Positions 1-6,067 of a DNA stretch of 10,549 nt are shown here, piece after piece; position 1 is the first letter of the stretch; every line of letters starts with the position of its first letter. This stretch comes from JABFSM01 sp052389555 (lineage in GTDB: Bacteria > Gemmatimonadota > Gemmatimonadetes > Gemmatimonadales > GWC2-71-9). The notes beneath the pieces were generated by a model. It saw only the letters and a list, made by a program, of their open reading frames with translations. It searched no databases and was not told the origin of the DNA. A program made the position numbers and the translations under genes. The DNA is taken from NCBI GenBank assembly GCA_052389555.1, contig JBQTHV010000032.1, positions 1-10,549 of the forward strand. Direction: 5' to 3'.

Positions 1-1
1 C

Positions 2-475
2 CGCCTCACCGGCCTCTCGTGGCGCGAGCTGGGCCTTGGGGTGGGCTCCTGGCGATGGGGCGTTGCCCTCGTATGCATCGGTGCACCTCTGGCTGTCTTG
101 GCGGGAAGAATCGGAGCCGGCAACGCAGCGATGCGGGCGGTCTATCCGCTCGATGCCCCGTTCGCAGAACACCGGTTCGCGCTCTACGCCGCGCTGCAAT
201 TGCTGTACTTCGGCGCCTGGGAAGTGCTGTTCCGCGGGGTGCTGCTGTTCGGGACCCGCCGGCGCTGGGGCGACGCCGGTGCCAATGCGCTTCAGACGGC
301 ACTCTCCGTCACGGCCCACTTCGGACGCGCGATGAACGAGACCATCGCTGCATTCCCGGCCGGGCTCCTCTTCGGTTGGATCGGTCTCCGCCTGAACTCG
401 ATCTGGTACGTCGCCCTGCTCCACTGGCTGGTTGGAGTGAGCATGGATTGGTTCATCCTCAGGATGGCTCCTTGA
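2..475 (+). CDS. CPBP-family intramembrane metalloprotease, C-terminal part (5' truncated by window edge)
   Basis: The frame is open from the first bases, so the gene starts upstream of the window; 157 residues are visible and the GTG at 41 is unlikely to be the true start because protein-like sequence (LTGLSWRELGL) precedes it. The polypeptide is mostly hydrophobic helices. CPBP (Abi/CAAX protease-like) signatures are present: WEVLFRG (about 220-240) for the E-x3-R motif, a TAHF histidine with NE shortly after (about 315-342), and a final LLHW...MD helix (about 416-440). The first Glu of the classical EE pair is Trp; from memory, a CPBP subfamily has the same WE-FFRG and HW-MD pattern, so this need not mean loss of activity. 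Members are multi-pass membrane proteins, some of them proteases, whose bacterial substrates are mostly unknown. The family call is fairly sure; activity is not shown. Confidence 0.75.
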   Translation, partial: RLTGLSWRELGLGVGSWRWGVALVCIGAPLAVLAGRIGAGNAAMRAVYPLDAPFAEHRFALYAALQLLYFGAWEVLFRGVLLFGTRRRWGDAGANALQTALSVTAHFGRAMNETIAAFPAGLLFGWIGLRLNSIWYVALLHWLVGVSMDWFILRMAP

Positions 476-487
476 CCGGGGCTTGAC
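472..487 (+). promoter_or_regulatory. TTGAC-N6-TTGAC direct repeat upstream of the hydrolase
   Basis: Two TTGAC pentamers at 472-476 and 483-487 are exactly 11 bp apart. The first overlaps the TGA stop of the CPBP gene. The second lies 61 bp before the ATG at 544. The same arrangement occurs at 2210-2225 and 6008-6023. One-helical-turn spacing would suit a dimeric regulator such as a PhoB/OmpR-type protein. The second copy could also act as a -35 box, but I see no good -10 hexamer 16-18 bp downstream. Confidence 0.45.
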
Positions 488-543
488 CCGCCCTTCCGAG
501 CTTCCTCTCGAGACAAACGTATTCCTTCGACGGGGAGGCGGCC

Positions 544-1446
544 ATGTCAATCCTGCATCAGCTCTCGACCCTGCTGGCCCTTGCGGCGGACAGTACCACG
601 ATCGCGAAGATTCCGGTGGCTCCCGCCGAATCGGTTGCGGTAACCGTGCACGGCGAAGGAGCCCCCGTGGTGCTCATCCCTGGTCTCTTCGGGTCGGCAT
701 TCGGCTTCCGGCACGTGATCGCGTCGCTGGTTACGTCGGGTTATCAGGCCGTCGTCGTCGAGCCCCTGGGGATCGGCGAGTCGTCCCGCCCGGCAAAGGC
801 CGACTATTCCCTGGCGAGCCAGGCGGAACGGGTGGCCGCTGGGCTCGATTCGCTGGCGGTGAAGCACGCCGTCGTGGTCGCCCACTCGATGGGAGCCGGC
901 ATCGCGTTTCGGCTGGCGTACCAGCGACCCGATCTCGTTGCCGGAGCCATCTCGCTCGATGGGGCGGCCTGGGAGACCGCCGCGTCTCCCGGCCTCCGCA
1001 GGGCCCTGAAATGGGCGCCTCTCATGCGTCTTTTTGGTGGGGCAGGGTTGGTGCGCAAGAAGATTCGGGAAGGGCTGGTCCAGGATTCCTACGATGGCTC
1101 CTGGGTCACCCCCGACGTCATCGCCGCATACACGACCGGATCGACGGAGGATTTCGGGGCCACGCTGCGCGCGTTACAGGGCATGGCGCGGTCGGTCGAA
1201 CCGGAACTGCTCGCCCCTCATCTCGCCGAAATCCGCTGCCCGGTGATCCTGCTAACTGGCGGGGCAGACCGTCCCAACCGGATCAAGCCCGAAGAGCAAC
1301 AGCTGCTCGCCGAACGCATTCCGAAATTCCGGGTTGACACGGTGGCGCGCTCGGGGCATCGTCTGCACGAGGAACGGCCGGACGCGGTCGTCGCCGCAGT
1401 GCAATCGCTTCGGCTGCACTTGGCCTCCCTTGGCGACCCCCGCTGA
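544..1446 (+). CDS. alpha/beta-hydrolase fold protein
   Basis: This 300-residue protein has the complete alpha/beta-hydrolase layout. IPGLFGS (45-51) forms the oxyanion-hole region, AHSMG (113-117) is the nucleophile elbow with Ser115, GGAD (239-242) supplies Asp242, and SGH (270-272) supplies His272. The segment around 145-215 is the variable lid or cap. The family covers esterases, lipases, epoxide and C-C hydrolases and haloperoxidases; the sequence does not fix the substrate. The ATG at 544 is chosen because GGGGAGG lies at 532-538, five bases upstream. The N-terminus has a short hydrophobic stretch (about 7-15) without basic residues, a weak signal-peptide candidate at best. A second reading frame (1447-1743) follows directly after the stop, and a TTGAC doublet lies upstream. 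Confidence 0.9.
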   Translation: MSILHQLSTLLALAADSTTIAKIPVAPAESVAVTVHGEGAPVVLIPGLFGSAFGFRHVIASLVTSGYQAVVVEPLGIGESSRPAKADYSLASQAERVAAGLDSLAVKHAVVVAHSMGAGIAFRLAYQRPDLVAGAISLDGAAWETAASPGLRRALKWAPLMRLFGGAGLVRKKIREGLVQDSYDGSWVTPDVIAAYTTGSTEDFGATLRALQGMARSVEPELLAPHLAEIRCPVILLTGGADRPNRIKPEEQQLLAERIPKFRVDTVARSGHRLHEERPDAVVAAVQSLRLHLASLGDPR

Positions 1447-1743
1447 CCACGAAGCCGGTTCAGGGCCCCTTCTCTCGCTCCCACCGAGCGGCACGCCGTC
1501 CAAAAGCGGCGCGCCCAGGAGATCGAGGAGGCGATACGATCCAGCCGGCGCGAAGCGCGCCGGGTCTTCTGGCAGTGCGTGGGTTTGGCCTTTGCGGGTG
1601 TGCCGATCTACGCTTGGAGCTGGAACCTCACGGATCCTCGAATGGCAGAGATTGCTGCCGCGGCTGGGTTTTTCGTTACCTATGCACTCCCGTTCTTCCG
1701 ATGGCTGGCCTTCCACATCTCCAGGTCCGACGCGTTCCGCTGA
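1447..1743 (+). CDS. small two-helix membrane protein, start unresolved (probable frameshift or pseudogene)
   Basis: In the frame that follows the hydrolase stop, codons up to the TGA at 1741-1743 read as a convincing protein of up to 98 residues. It has a charged amphipathic helix rich in Arg and Glu (residues about 13-39), a hydrophobic segment (about 40-59), a short NLTDPRM turn, and a second hydrophobic segment (about 67-91). Third positions are GC-rich, as in neighbouring genes. There is no ATG, GTG or TTG before the first hydrophobic segment. A TTG at 1430, overlapping the hydrolase end in the +1 frame, begins LATPADHEAGSGPLLSLPP; one missing base near 1480-1490 would join the two parts. 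Either a real frameshift, an assembly error or a non-canonical start explains this. I do not recognise the family. A two-helix membrane protein with a cytoplasmic basic helix is the most I can say. Confidence 0.5.
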   Translation, partial: PRSRFRAPSLAPTERHAVQKRRAQEIEEAIRSSRREARRVFWQCVGLAFAGVPIYAWSWNLTDPRMAEIAAAAGFFVTYALPFFRWLAFHISRSDAFR

Positions 1744-1765
1744 GAAACTGGAGATTGGGCCTGCT

Positions 1766-2155
1766 TCAGCCTGACTGAGACCGGCCGGCACCGCGGTTCG
1801 GGTCGGTCAGCAGCCGCTCGGTGAAATCCAGCCGGTCTGATAACTCCGCCACTTCCCGGCGCAGCGCCTCGACCTCGTCCAACAGCTCTTGGGGAACTCC
1901 CGGCTCGAGTGCGCCGGGCTCGTTAGGATCCCATAGCCGCACCTTGCGGCCCTCTTCGTCCCGGAACTCGCCGGCCGCGATGGTGATGAGATCGTAGAGC
2001 CACCAGAGCCCCAACCCGCCCAGGGTACAGAGCTGGAGCAGGCCGGTGCCGATCTTGCCGACATAGTATCGGTGTGCCCCGAAGACGCCGAGCGGAATAC
2101 AGAGCGCCAGCGCCACGCCGCGGGACTTTTCGGAAGGAGGGAGTCGAGTCGCCAT
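1766..2155 (-). CDS. TM2-domain membrane protein with C-terminal coiled coil
   Basis: The ATG at 2155 gives 129 residues; a TTG at 2176 in the same frame would add seven unremarkable residues, so ATG is preferred although no Shine-Dalgarno sequence is visible. Residues about 9-63 match the TM2 domain: a first hydrophobic helix, the GVFGAHRYYVGK turn (23-34, the family's G-x-HRFY-x-G element), then GTGLLQL and LGLWWLYDLI as the second helix, ending in AGEFRDEEG. Residues about 88-116 form a heptad-like acidic/basic helix (LLDEVEALRREVAELSDRL), a likely coiled coil for oligomerisation or partner binding. TM2 proteins sit in the inner membrane and have no agreed biochemical role. The gene is divergent from the exported protein at 2270 and converges on the small membrane frame ending at 1743. 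Confidence 0.85.
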   Translation of the reverse strand: MATRLPPSEKSRGVALALCIPLGVFGAHRYYVGKIGTGLLQLCTLGGLGLWWLYDLITIAAGEFRDEEGRKVRLWDPNEPGALEPGVPQELLDEVEALRREVAELSDRLDFTERLLTDPNRGAGRSQSG

Positions 2156-2209
2156 GGCGCAATAAACTATCGCCAAGCGCGGTGTCCGTCACGCCGGACT
2201 GGGTCAGGC

Positions 2210-2225
2210 TTGACGGTGGCTTGAC
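2210..2225 (+). promoter_or_regulatory. TTGAC-N6-TTGAC direct repeat upstream of the exported glycine-zipper protein
   Basis: TTGAC occurs at 2210-2214 and 2221-2225, an 11-bp period. The second copy begins 49 bp before the ATG at 2270, the same distance as in the copy upstream of the gene at 6068. It lies in the 114-bp divergent region shared with the TM2 gene and could affect either direction. Confidence 0.45.
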
Positions 2226-2269
2226 CTGCCTCGAGCAGACTCCGGCCTCAACCTGGCTGGAGGAAACGT

Positions 2270-2824
2270 ATGAGATGGATGGCCGCGGTCTCGCTGCTGG
2301 TGTGGGGCTCCTCTCCTGCCTTCGCCCAGCGCTATGCGCCTTTCGGAGTGGGGACCGAGGTTCGCCTCCGGGCTCCCCGCGCATCAGGCGAATCCCCCCG
2401 TGATCTGCGGGGCACGGTCGAGGAGGTGCGTGGCGATACCATCACGATTCGACGCCTGAACAACGAACTGTCGCGTTGGGTCTGGACCTCTGACGCGAGG
2501 ACCGAGCTCTTGGTCCACGGTGGAAAGAAGTCCTCCGCGGATCGCGGGCTCGCGTATGGAGGGCTAGCTGGAGCGGCGGTCGGCATTGGCCTGGGGATCA
2601 TGTTGGGAGACGATCCGCCCGGAACATGGCTCAGGTTTACGGCCGGAGAGAAGGCCCTGCTTCTGGGAGGAGGCCTCGGCGCGACAGGAGGATTCATCGG
2701 GCTCGTGATCGGCGCGCTTTCTCGCCGTGACATCTGGATACCCGCGAGAGGGCCCGTCAAGGTTCGACCTCTTATCGGGGTGGACCGACGGGGAGGTGGC
2801 GTGGCTCTCTCCGTGTCGTTCTAG
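2270..2824 (+). CDS. secreted or outer-envelope glycine-zipper protein, function unknown
   Basis: This 184-residue protein begins with a clear signal peptide (MRWMAAVSLLVWGSSPAFAQ, cleavage likely after AFA). The segment 27-75 looks like a small beta domain, with GTEVRLRAP and GTVEEVRGDTITIRR strands as in SH3-like folds. Two glycine-rich hydrophobic stretches follow (about 96-112 GLAGAAVGIGLGIMLG and 132-149 GGGLGATGGFIGLVIGAL), typical of glycine-zipper helices that pack in membranes. The tail (about 153-184) has alternating residues and ends in VALSVSF. The ATG at 2270 follows GGAGGAA at 2259-2265. I cannot assign a function; similar exported small proteins are usually annotated hypothetical. 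Its stop codon overlaps that of the convergent decarboxylase by 4 bp. Confidence 0.8.
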   Translation: MRWMAAVSLLVWGSSPAFAQRYAPFGVGTEVRLRAPRASGESPRDLRGTVEEVRGDTITIRRLNNELSRWVWTSDARTELLVHGGKKSSADRGLAYGGLAGAAVGIGLGIMLGDDPPGTWLRFTAGEKALLLGGGLGATGGFIGLVIGALSRRDIWIPARGPVKVRPLIGVDRRGGGVALSVSF

Positions 2825-4269
2825 GGGATCGTCCTGGCCACTTCGCGCCCGATCTCGACCAGGTGCTTGAGGAAAAAGTCCAGGTCGCTCGTCGTGGTCC
2901 GATGGTTGGTGATCGCCACCCGGATCCCGAACTTCCCGTTGAGCACCGTGGCCGACGGCACCGCAATCCCCTTCTCCTGAAGCCGCATCAACACCTCGCG
3001 GTTCACCCCATCGAGCTTCTCCTGTGAGGCACGACTGTAGCGCAAGCACACGATGTTGAGCGGGACCGGCGCCAGGAGCTCGAGCTCGCTATGGCGGTGC
3101 GCCACGCCCGCCAGGTATTTCGCCTGGGAGACATTCTGCTCGATGAGGCGGGCGTACTTCGCGATCCCATGCTCCTTGAGCAGCATCCACGCCCGAAGCC
3201 CGCGAAACTCCCGCGAAAGCTCGGGGCCCAGCGACCCCGGATCGCGATCAATCGGCCCCGCACCACGCGGAAGCCGAGCCAGGTAGCTTGTCTCGATTGC
3301 GAATGTCCGGCGGTGGGCTTCGGGATCCCGAATGAGCACCGCCCCGATGTCATAGGGGAGATAGAGCCACTTGTGCAGATCGAACGCGATCGAATCGGCC
3401 CGCTCCATTCCCGCGACCAGCGGCCGGAGCCGATTGGAAAGCGCCGCCAGCGCGCCAAAGGCACCGTCCACGTGGTACCAGAGCCGCTCCCGCGCGGAGA
3501 CTTCCGCGAGCGTCTGAAGGTCGTCGATGGCGCCTGTGTTCACCGTGCCAGCGTTGCCGACGATCGCGAACGGTTGTCGTCCGGCGGCGCGATCGGCGGC
3601 GATCGCCGCCTCGAGCACCGCCACATCGATTCGGAAATCGGCGGCCACCGGAATCGCCCGCAAGCCCTCCCGGCCGAGGCCCAGCAGCTTAGCCGCCTTC
3701 ACGACCGAATTGTGGGTCTCGGTCGAGGCATAGAAGACGAGCGGCCGGCCTAACCCGGCGATACCTTGGTCTGCAAGGGATGGATCCGCCGCGTCGCGCG
3801 CCGCCGCGAGCGCCACCAGATTCGCCACTGATCCGCCCGTCACTAATACGCCACTTGCGGAGCCGGGAAAGCCCAGCATCTCCTTGCACCAGTCGAGCAC
3901 CTGATCTTCCACATACGGCGCCGCCTGATGCCCGCCGCCCGCATTGGTGTTGATCACCGCCGTCGCGAACTCAGCGAGCGCCCCGCTCGGTGAGCCGGTG
4001 CCGTTCACCCAACCCCAGAAACGCGGATGCACGTTGCCCCAGGGGTACGGCAGCACGAGGCGCCGGAAGTCCTCCCACACCGCGTCGAGCGGCTGTCCGT
4101 CGAGCGGCAAAGGAGCTCGCAACGCCTCGCGCACCGATTCGGGAACTGGCTGCCACACCGGACGGTCGCGCAAGGTCCGTTGCCAGTCGATCAGCTCATC
4201 GAGCACGCGGTGGCTCAGCGCACGGAAGGCGGCCCAATCGTCGGGATCGAGGTTTTCCGGTCGACGCAT
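2821..4269 (-). CDS. PLP-dependent group II (aromatic-L-amino-acid-type) decarboxylase
   Basis: This 482-residue protein has the full-length group II decarboxylase fold. Visible landmarks are HPRFWGWVNG (81-90), GGSVANL (145-151, cofactor phosphate region), STETHNS with His186 (ring-stacking histidine), GNAGTVNTGAIDD (238-250), HVDGA with Asp268 (salt bridge to the pyridine nitrogen), and DLHKW with Lys300 as the Schiff-base lysine. All key residues are present, so it should be a working PLP enzyme that decarboxylates an L-amino acid. The family includes aromatic amino acid, histidine and glutamate decarboxylases, and some members act as aldehyde synthases; substrate is not determinable here. 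The start at 4269 gives a family-typical N-terminus (EN-DPDDWAAFRALSHRVLDELIDW). No Shine-Dalgarno sequence precedes it. The upstream region carries TTTTCAC repeats on its strand. It ends tail to tail with the exported protein gene. Confidence 0.93.
   Translation of the reverse strand: MRRPENLDPDDWAAFRALSHRVLDELIDWQRTLRDRPVWQPVPESVREALRAPLPLDGQPLDAVWEDFRRLVLPYPWGNVHPRFWGWVNGTGSPSGALAEFATAVINTNAGGGHQAAPYVEDQVLDWCKEMLGFPGSASGVLVTGGSVANLVALAAARDAADPSLADQGIAGLGRPLVFYASTETHNSVVKAAKLLGLGREGLRAIPVAADFRIDVAVLEAAIAADRAAGRQPFAIVGNAGTVNTGAIDDLQTLAEVSARERLWYHVDGAFGALAALSNRLRPLVAGMERADSIAFDLHKWLYLPYDIGAVLIRDPEAHRRTFAIETSYLARLPRGAGPIDRDPGSLGPELSREFRGLRAWMLLKEHGIAKYARLIEQNVSQAKYLAGVAHRHSELELLAPVPLNIVCLRYSRASQEKLDGVNREVLMRLQEKGIAVPSATVLNGKFGIRVAITNHRTTTSDLDFFLKHLVEIGREVARTIP
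3749..3757 (+). repeat. CCTAACCCG word, copy 1
   Basis: Exact 9-mer inside the decarboxylase. On the coding strand it reads CGGGTTAGG and encodes the GLG at about residues 172-174 with a TTA leucine codon, unusual in this GC-rich gene. Confidence 0.7.
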
Positions 4270-4289
4270 GGCGAGAAGGAGTAGGGAGG

Positions 4290-4324
4290 GTGAAAAGTGA
4301 AAAGTGAAAAGTGAAACGTGAAAA
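4290..4324 (+). repeat. heptamer tandem array GTGAAAA, five copies
   Basis: Units start at 4290, 4297, 4304, 4311 and 4318; the fourth is GTGAAAC, the others are identical. The array lies in the divergent region between the decarboxylase and the M20 peptidase, 21 bp from the decarboxylase ATG. The plus strand carries a TGA every seven bases, so all three plus frames are closed; the minus strand reads TTTTCAC. Confidence 0.95.
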
Positions 4325-4332
4325 GGCTGGAG

Positions 4333-4360
4333 GCCGAGTGCCGAGTGCCGAGTGCCGAGC
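4333..4360 (+). repeat. heptamer tandem array GCCGAGT, four copies
   Basis: Units start at 4333, 4340, 4347 and 4354 (last is GCCGAGC). The array follows the GTGAAAA array after eight bases, has the same unit length but an unrelated sequence, and lies about 70 bp upstream of the M20 ATG. Confidence 0.95.
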
Positions 4361-4431
4361 CCCTTGCGACGGGTTGATGCCGGGTGGAAGATACCCTGCC
4401 CACCTGCGGTTCACCTCTGCTCTGGTGCAAC

Positions 4432-5997
4432 ATGCACTTCCTGCTTTCGACCATTACGTGTCTCCTCCTGCCGCCCGGCCGTCCGGCCGTCCAGCAACCG
4501 GCGCAGCCCGATACCACGCTCCGCTCCCGGATCGCCGCCTGGCGCGCCGCCCGTGAGCCCGCCATCGTGCGCGAGCTCACGGAATTGCTCTCCATTCCCA
4601 ACCTCGCCTCGGATTCCGTGAACATCCGCCGGAACGCAGCCCTGTTGGTCCGGATGCTCGAGCGCCGCGGGGCCCGGGCGCGACTGCTCGAGACACCCGG
4701 CTCACCGCCGGCCATCTTCGGCGAGCTCAGCACGCCCGGCGCCACCCGCACCGTGGTCTTCTACGCGCACTACGACGGGCAGCCGGTGGATACCTCGCGC
4801 TGGGCCACGCCGCCCTGGCACGTCACCCTCCGCGACGGTCCGCTCACCGCCGCGCGAACCAGCCGGGTACTTCCCTTCCCCGAATCAGGCAGGTTCGATC
4901 CCGAGTGGCGGATCTTTGCCCGCTCGGCGAGCGACGACAAATCCCCAATCGTCGCGATGCTCACCGCGCTGGACGCGCTCCGCGACTTCGGCCTAACCCG
5001 CACGGTGAATCTCAAGTTCTTCTTCGAGGGCGAGGAAGAGGCGGGCTCTGCTCACCTTCGTGAGATGCTGACCCGCTACCGCGATCTGCTCCGGGCCGAC
5101 CTCTGGCTCTTCGGCGATGGCCCGGTCCATCAGAGCCGGCAGCCCAAGATCTCCTTCGGTGTGCGGGGCGTGATGGGGGTTCACCTCACAGTGTATGGCC
5201 CGATCCGCCCGCTCCATAGCGGCCACTACGGCAACTGGGCGCCGAACCCAAACGTGATGATGGCCCATCTTCTCGCGTCGGTACGGGACGAGGAGGGACG
5301 GATCCTGATCGAAGGCTTTTACGACGACGTGCGGCCGTTCAGCGAGGCGCAGCGCGCAGCGCTCCAGGCCATGCCCCGCCTGGACGAGCAGCTCAAGGGT
5401 GAGCTCCGGCTCGGCCGCACGGAAGGCAGCGGTGCCCCACTCGTCGAGCTGGTCTCGCGGCCCGGGCTCAACGTGAGCGGCATCTCGGGCGGGCGGACCG
5501 GCTCCGGCGCAGCCAACGTGATCGTGCCGGAGGCCACCGCTTATCTCGACTTCCGTCTCGTGCCGGATCAGCGGTCCGAACGGATCCGCGCGATGCTCGA
5601 GGCGCACCTCAGCGCACGCGGTTATCACGTCGTGCACCAGGACCCGGACTCCCTAACCCGCGTCACCCACCCGCGCATCGTCAAGGTGACCAGCGAAGTC
5701 GGCTATCCCGCCACGGGCACCGCGCTCGACCTGCCGGTCTCCCGGGCGGTGATTCGCGCGGCCGAGCTTGCGCTCGGGCAGCGGGTCGTGGTCGAGCCAC
5801 CGCTCGGCGGCAGCCTGCCGCTGTATCACTTTCAGGAGGTCCTCGGCACTCCTCTGATCATGGTTCCCATTGTGAATCACGACAACAATCAGCATGCCGA
5901 GAACGAGAACTTGCGGATTCGCAATCTGTGGGACGGGATCGAGCTGTACGGAGGACTGGTGGCGATGCTGGGCAAGGAATGGGTCGCCGTGCCGTGA
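4432..5997 (+). CDS. secreted M20-family metallopeptidase (carnosinase/CNDP-like dipeptidase)
   Basis: From the ATG at 4432 the protein is 521 residues and opens with a hydrophobic signal-like segment (MHFLLSTITCLLLPP), so it is probably exported. A GTG at 4384 would add 16 residues ahead of it and spoil that signal. Two-zinc M20 residues are all present: H113 and D115 (YAHYDGQP), the SDDK motif at 167-170, catalytic and metal Glu at 202-203 (EGEEEAGS), D229 (LFGDG), and H488 near the end (HAENENL). LHSGHYGN (261-268) in the lid or dimerisation domain matches the H-S-G element of carnosinase-type members. Such enzymes hydrolyse dipeptides or short peptides. No Shine-Dalgarno sequence is visible. 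The next gene on the strand starts 70 bp downstream, behind a TTGAC doublet. Confidence 0.92.
   Translation: MHFLLSTITCLLLPPGRPAVQQPAQPDTTLRSRIAAWRAAREPAIVRELTELLSIPNLASDSVNIRRNAALLVRMLERRGARARLLETPGSPPAIFGELSTPGATRTVVFYAHYDGQPVDTSRWATPPWHVTLRDGPLTAARTSRVLPFPESGRFDPEWRIFARSASDDKSPIVAMLTALDALRDFGLTRTVNLKFFFEGEEEAGSAHLREMLTRYRDLLRADLWLFGDGPVHQSRQPKISFGVRGVMGVHLTVYGPIRPLHSGHYGNWAPNPNVMMAHLLASVRDEEGRILIEGFYDDVRPFSEAQRAALQAMPRLDEQLKGELRLGRTEGSGAPLVELVSRPGLNVSGISGGRTGSGAANVIVPEATAYLDFRLVPDQRSERIRAMLEAHLSARGYHVVHQDPDSLTRVTHPRIVKVTSEVGYPATGTALDLPVSRAVIRAAELALGQRVVVEPPLGGSLPLYHFQEVLGTPLIMVPIVNHDNNQHAENENLRIRNLWDGIELYGGLVAMLGKEWVAVP
4992..5000 (+). repeat. CCTAACCCG word, copy 2
   Basis: Exact 9-mer inside the M20 gene, encoding part of GLTR (residues 187-190) with a CTA leucine codon. 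Confidence 0.7.
5652..5660 (+). repeat. CCTAACCCG word, copy 3
   Basis: Exact 9-mer inside the M20 gene, 660 bp after copy 2, encoding part of SLTR (residues 407-410), again with a CTA leucine codon. Confidence 0.7.
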
Positions 5998-6007
5998 ACG
6001 GGGACGC

Positions 6008-6023
6008 TTGACGACGCCTTGAC
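6008..6023 (+). promoter_or_regulatory. TTGAC-N6-TTGAC direct repeat upstream of the PHM-like gene
   Basis: TTGAC occurs at 6008-6012 and 6019-6023. The doublet begins 11 bp after the M20 stop; its second copy begins 49 bp before the ATG at 6068. Both copies continue as TTGACGAC. No clear -10 hexamer is seen. Confidence 0.45.
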
Positions 6024-6067
6024 GACAGCCTCCCAGGTTGGAGCCGTCTTCAATCTGGGACGGCGAA

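Noticed and set aside
483..1337. Long plus-strand open frame (284 codons) across the hydrolase region
   Set aside because: It overlaps the well-supported alpha/beta hydrolase in another phase; its translation is Arg/Gly-rich with no motif.
2149..2160. CGCCATGGCG palindrome over the TM2 start codon as an operator
   Set aside because: Only ten bases around a common CCATGG start context; chance is sufficient.
3091..3753. Plus-strand open frame of 220 codons opposite the decarboxylase
   Set aside because: It is antisense to a gene with all PLP residues in place and has no recognisable domain; GC-rich genes commonly leave such frames open.
4290..4360. CRISPR array
   Set aside because: Units are seven bases without spacers; these are simple tandem repeats, as are the octamers near 10.3 kb.
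4993..5637. Minus-strand open frame of 214 codons opposite the M20 gene
   Set aside because: Antisense shadow of an intact metallopeptidase, with no domain or ribosome-binding site.
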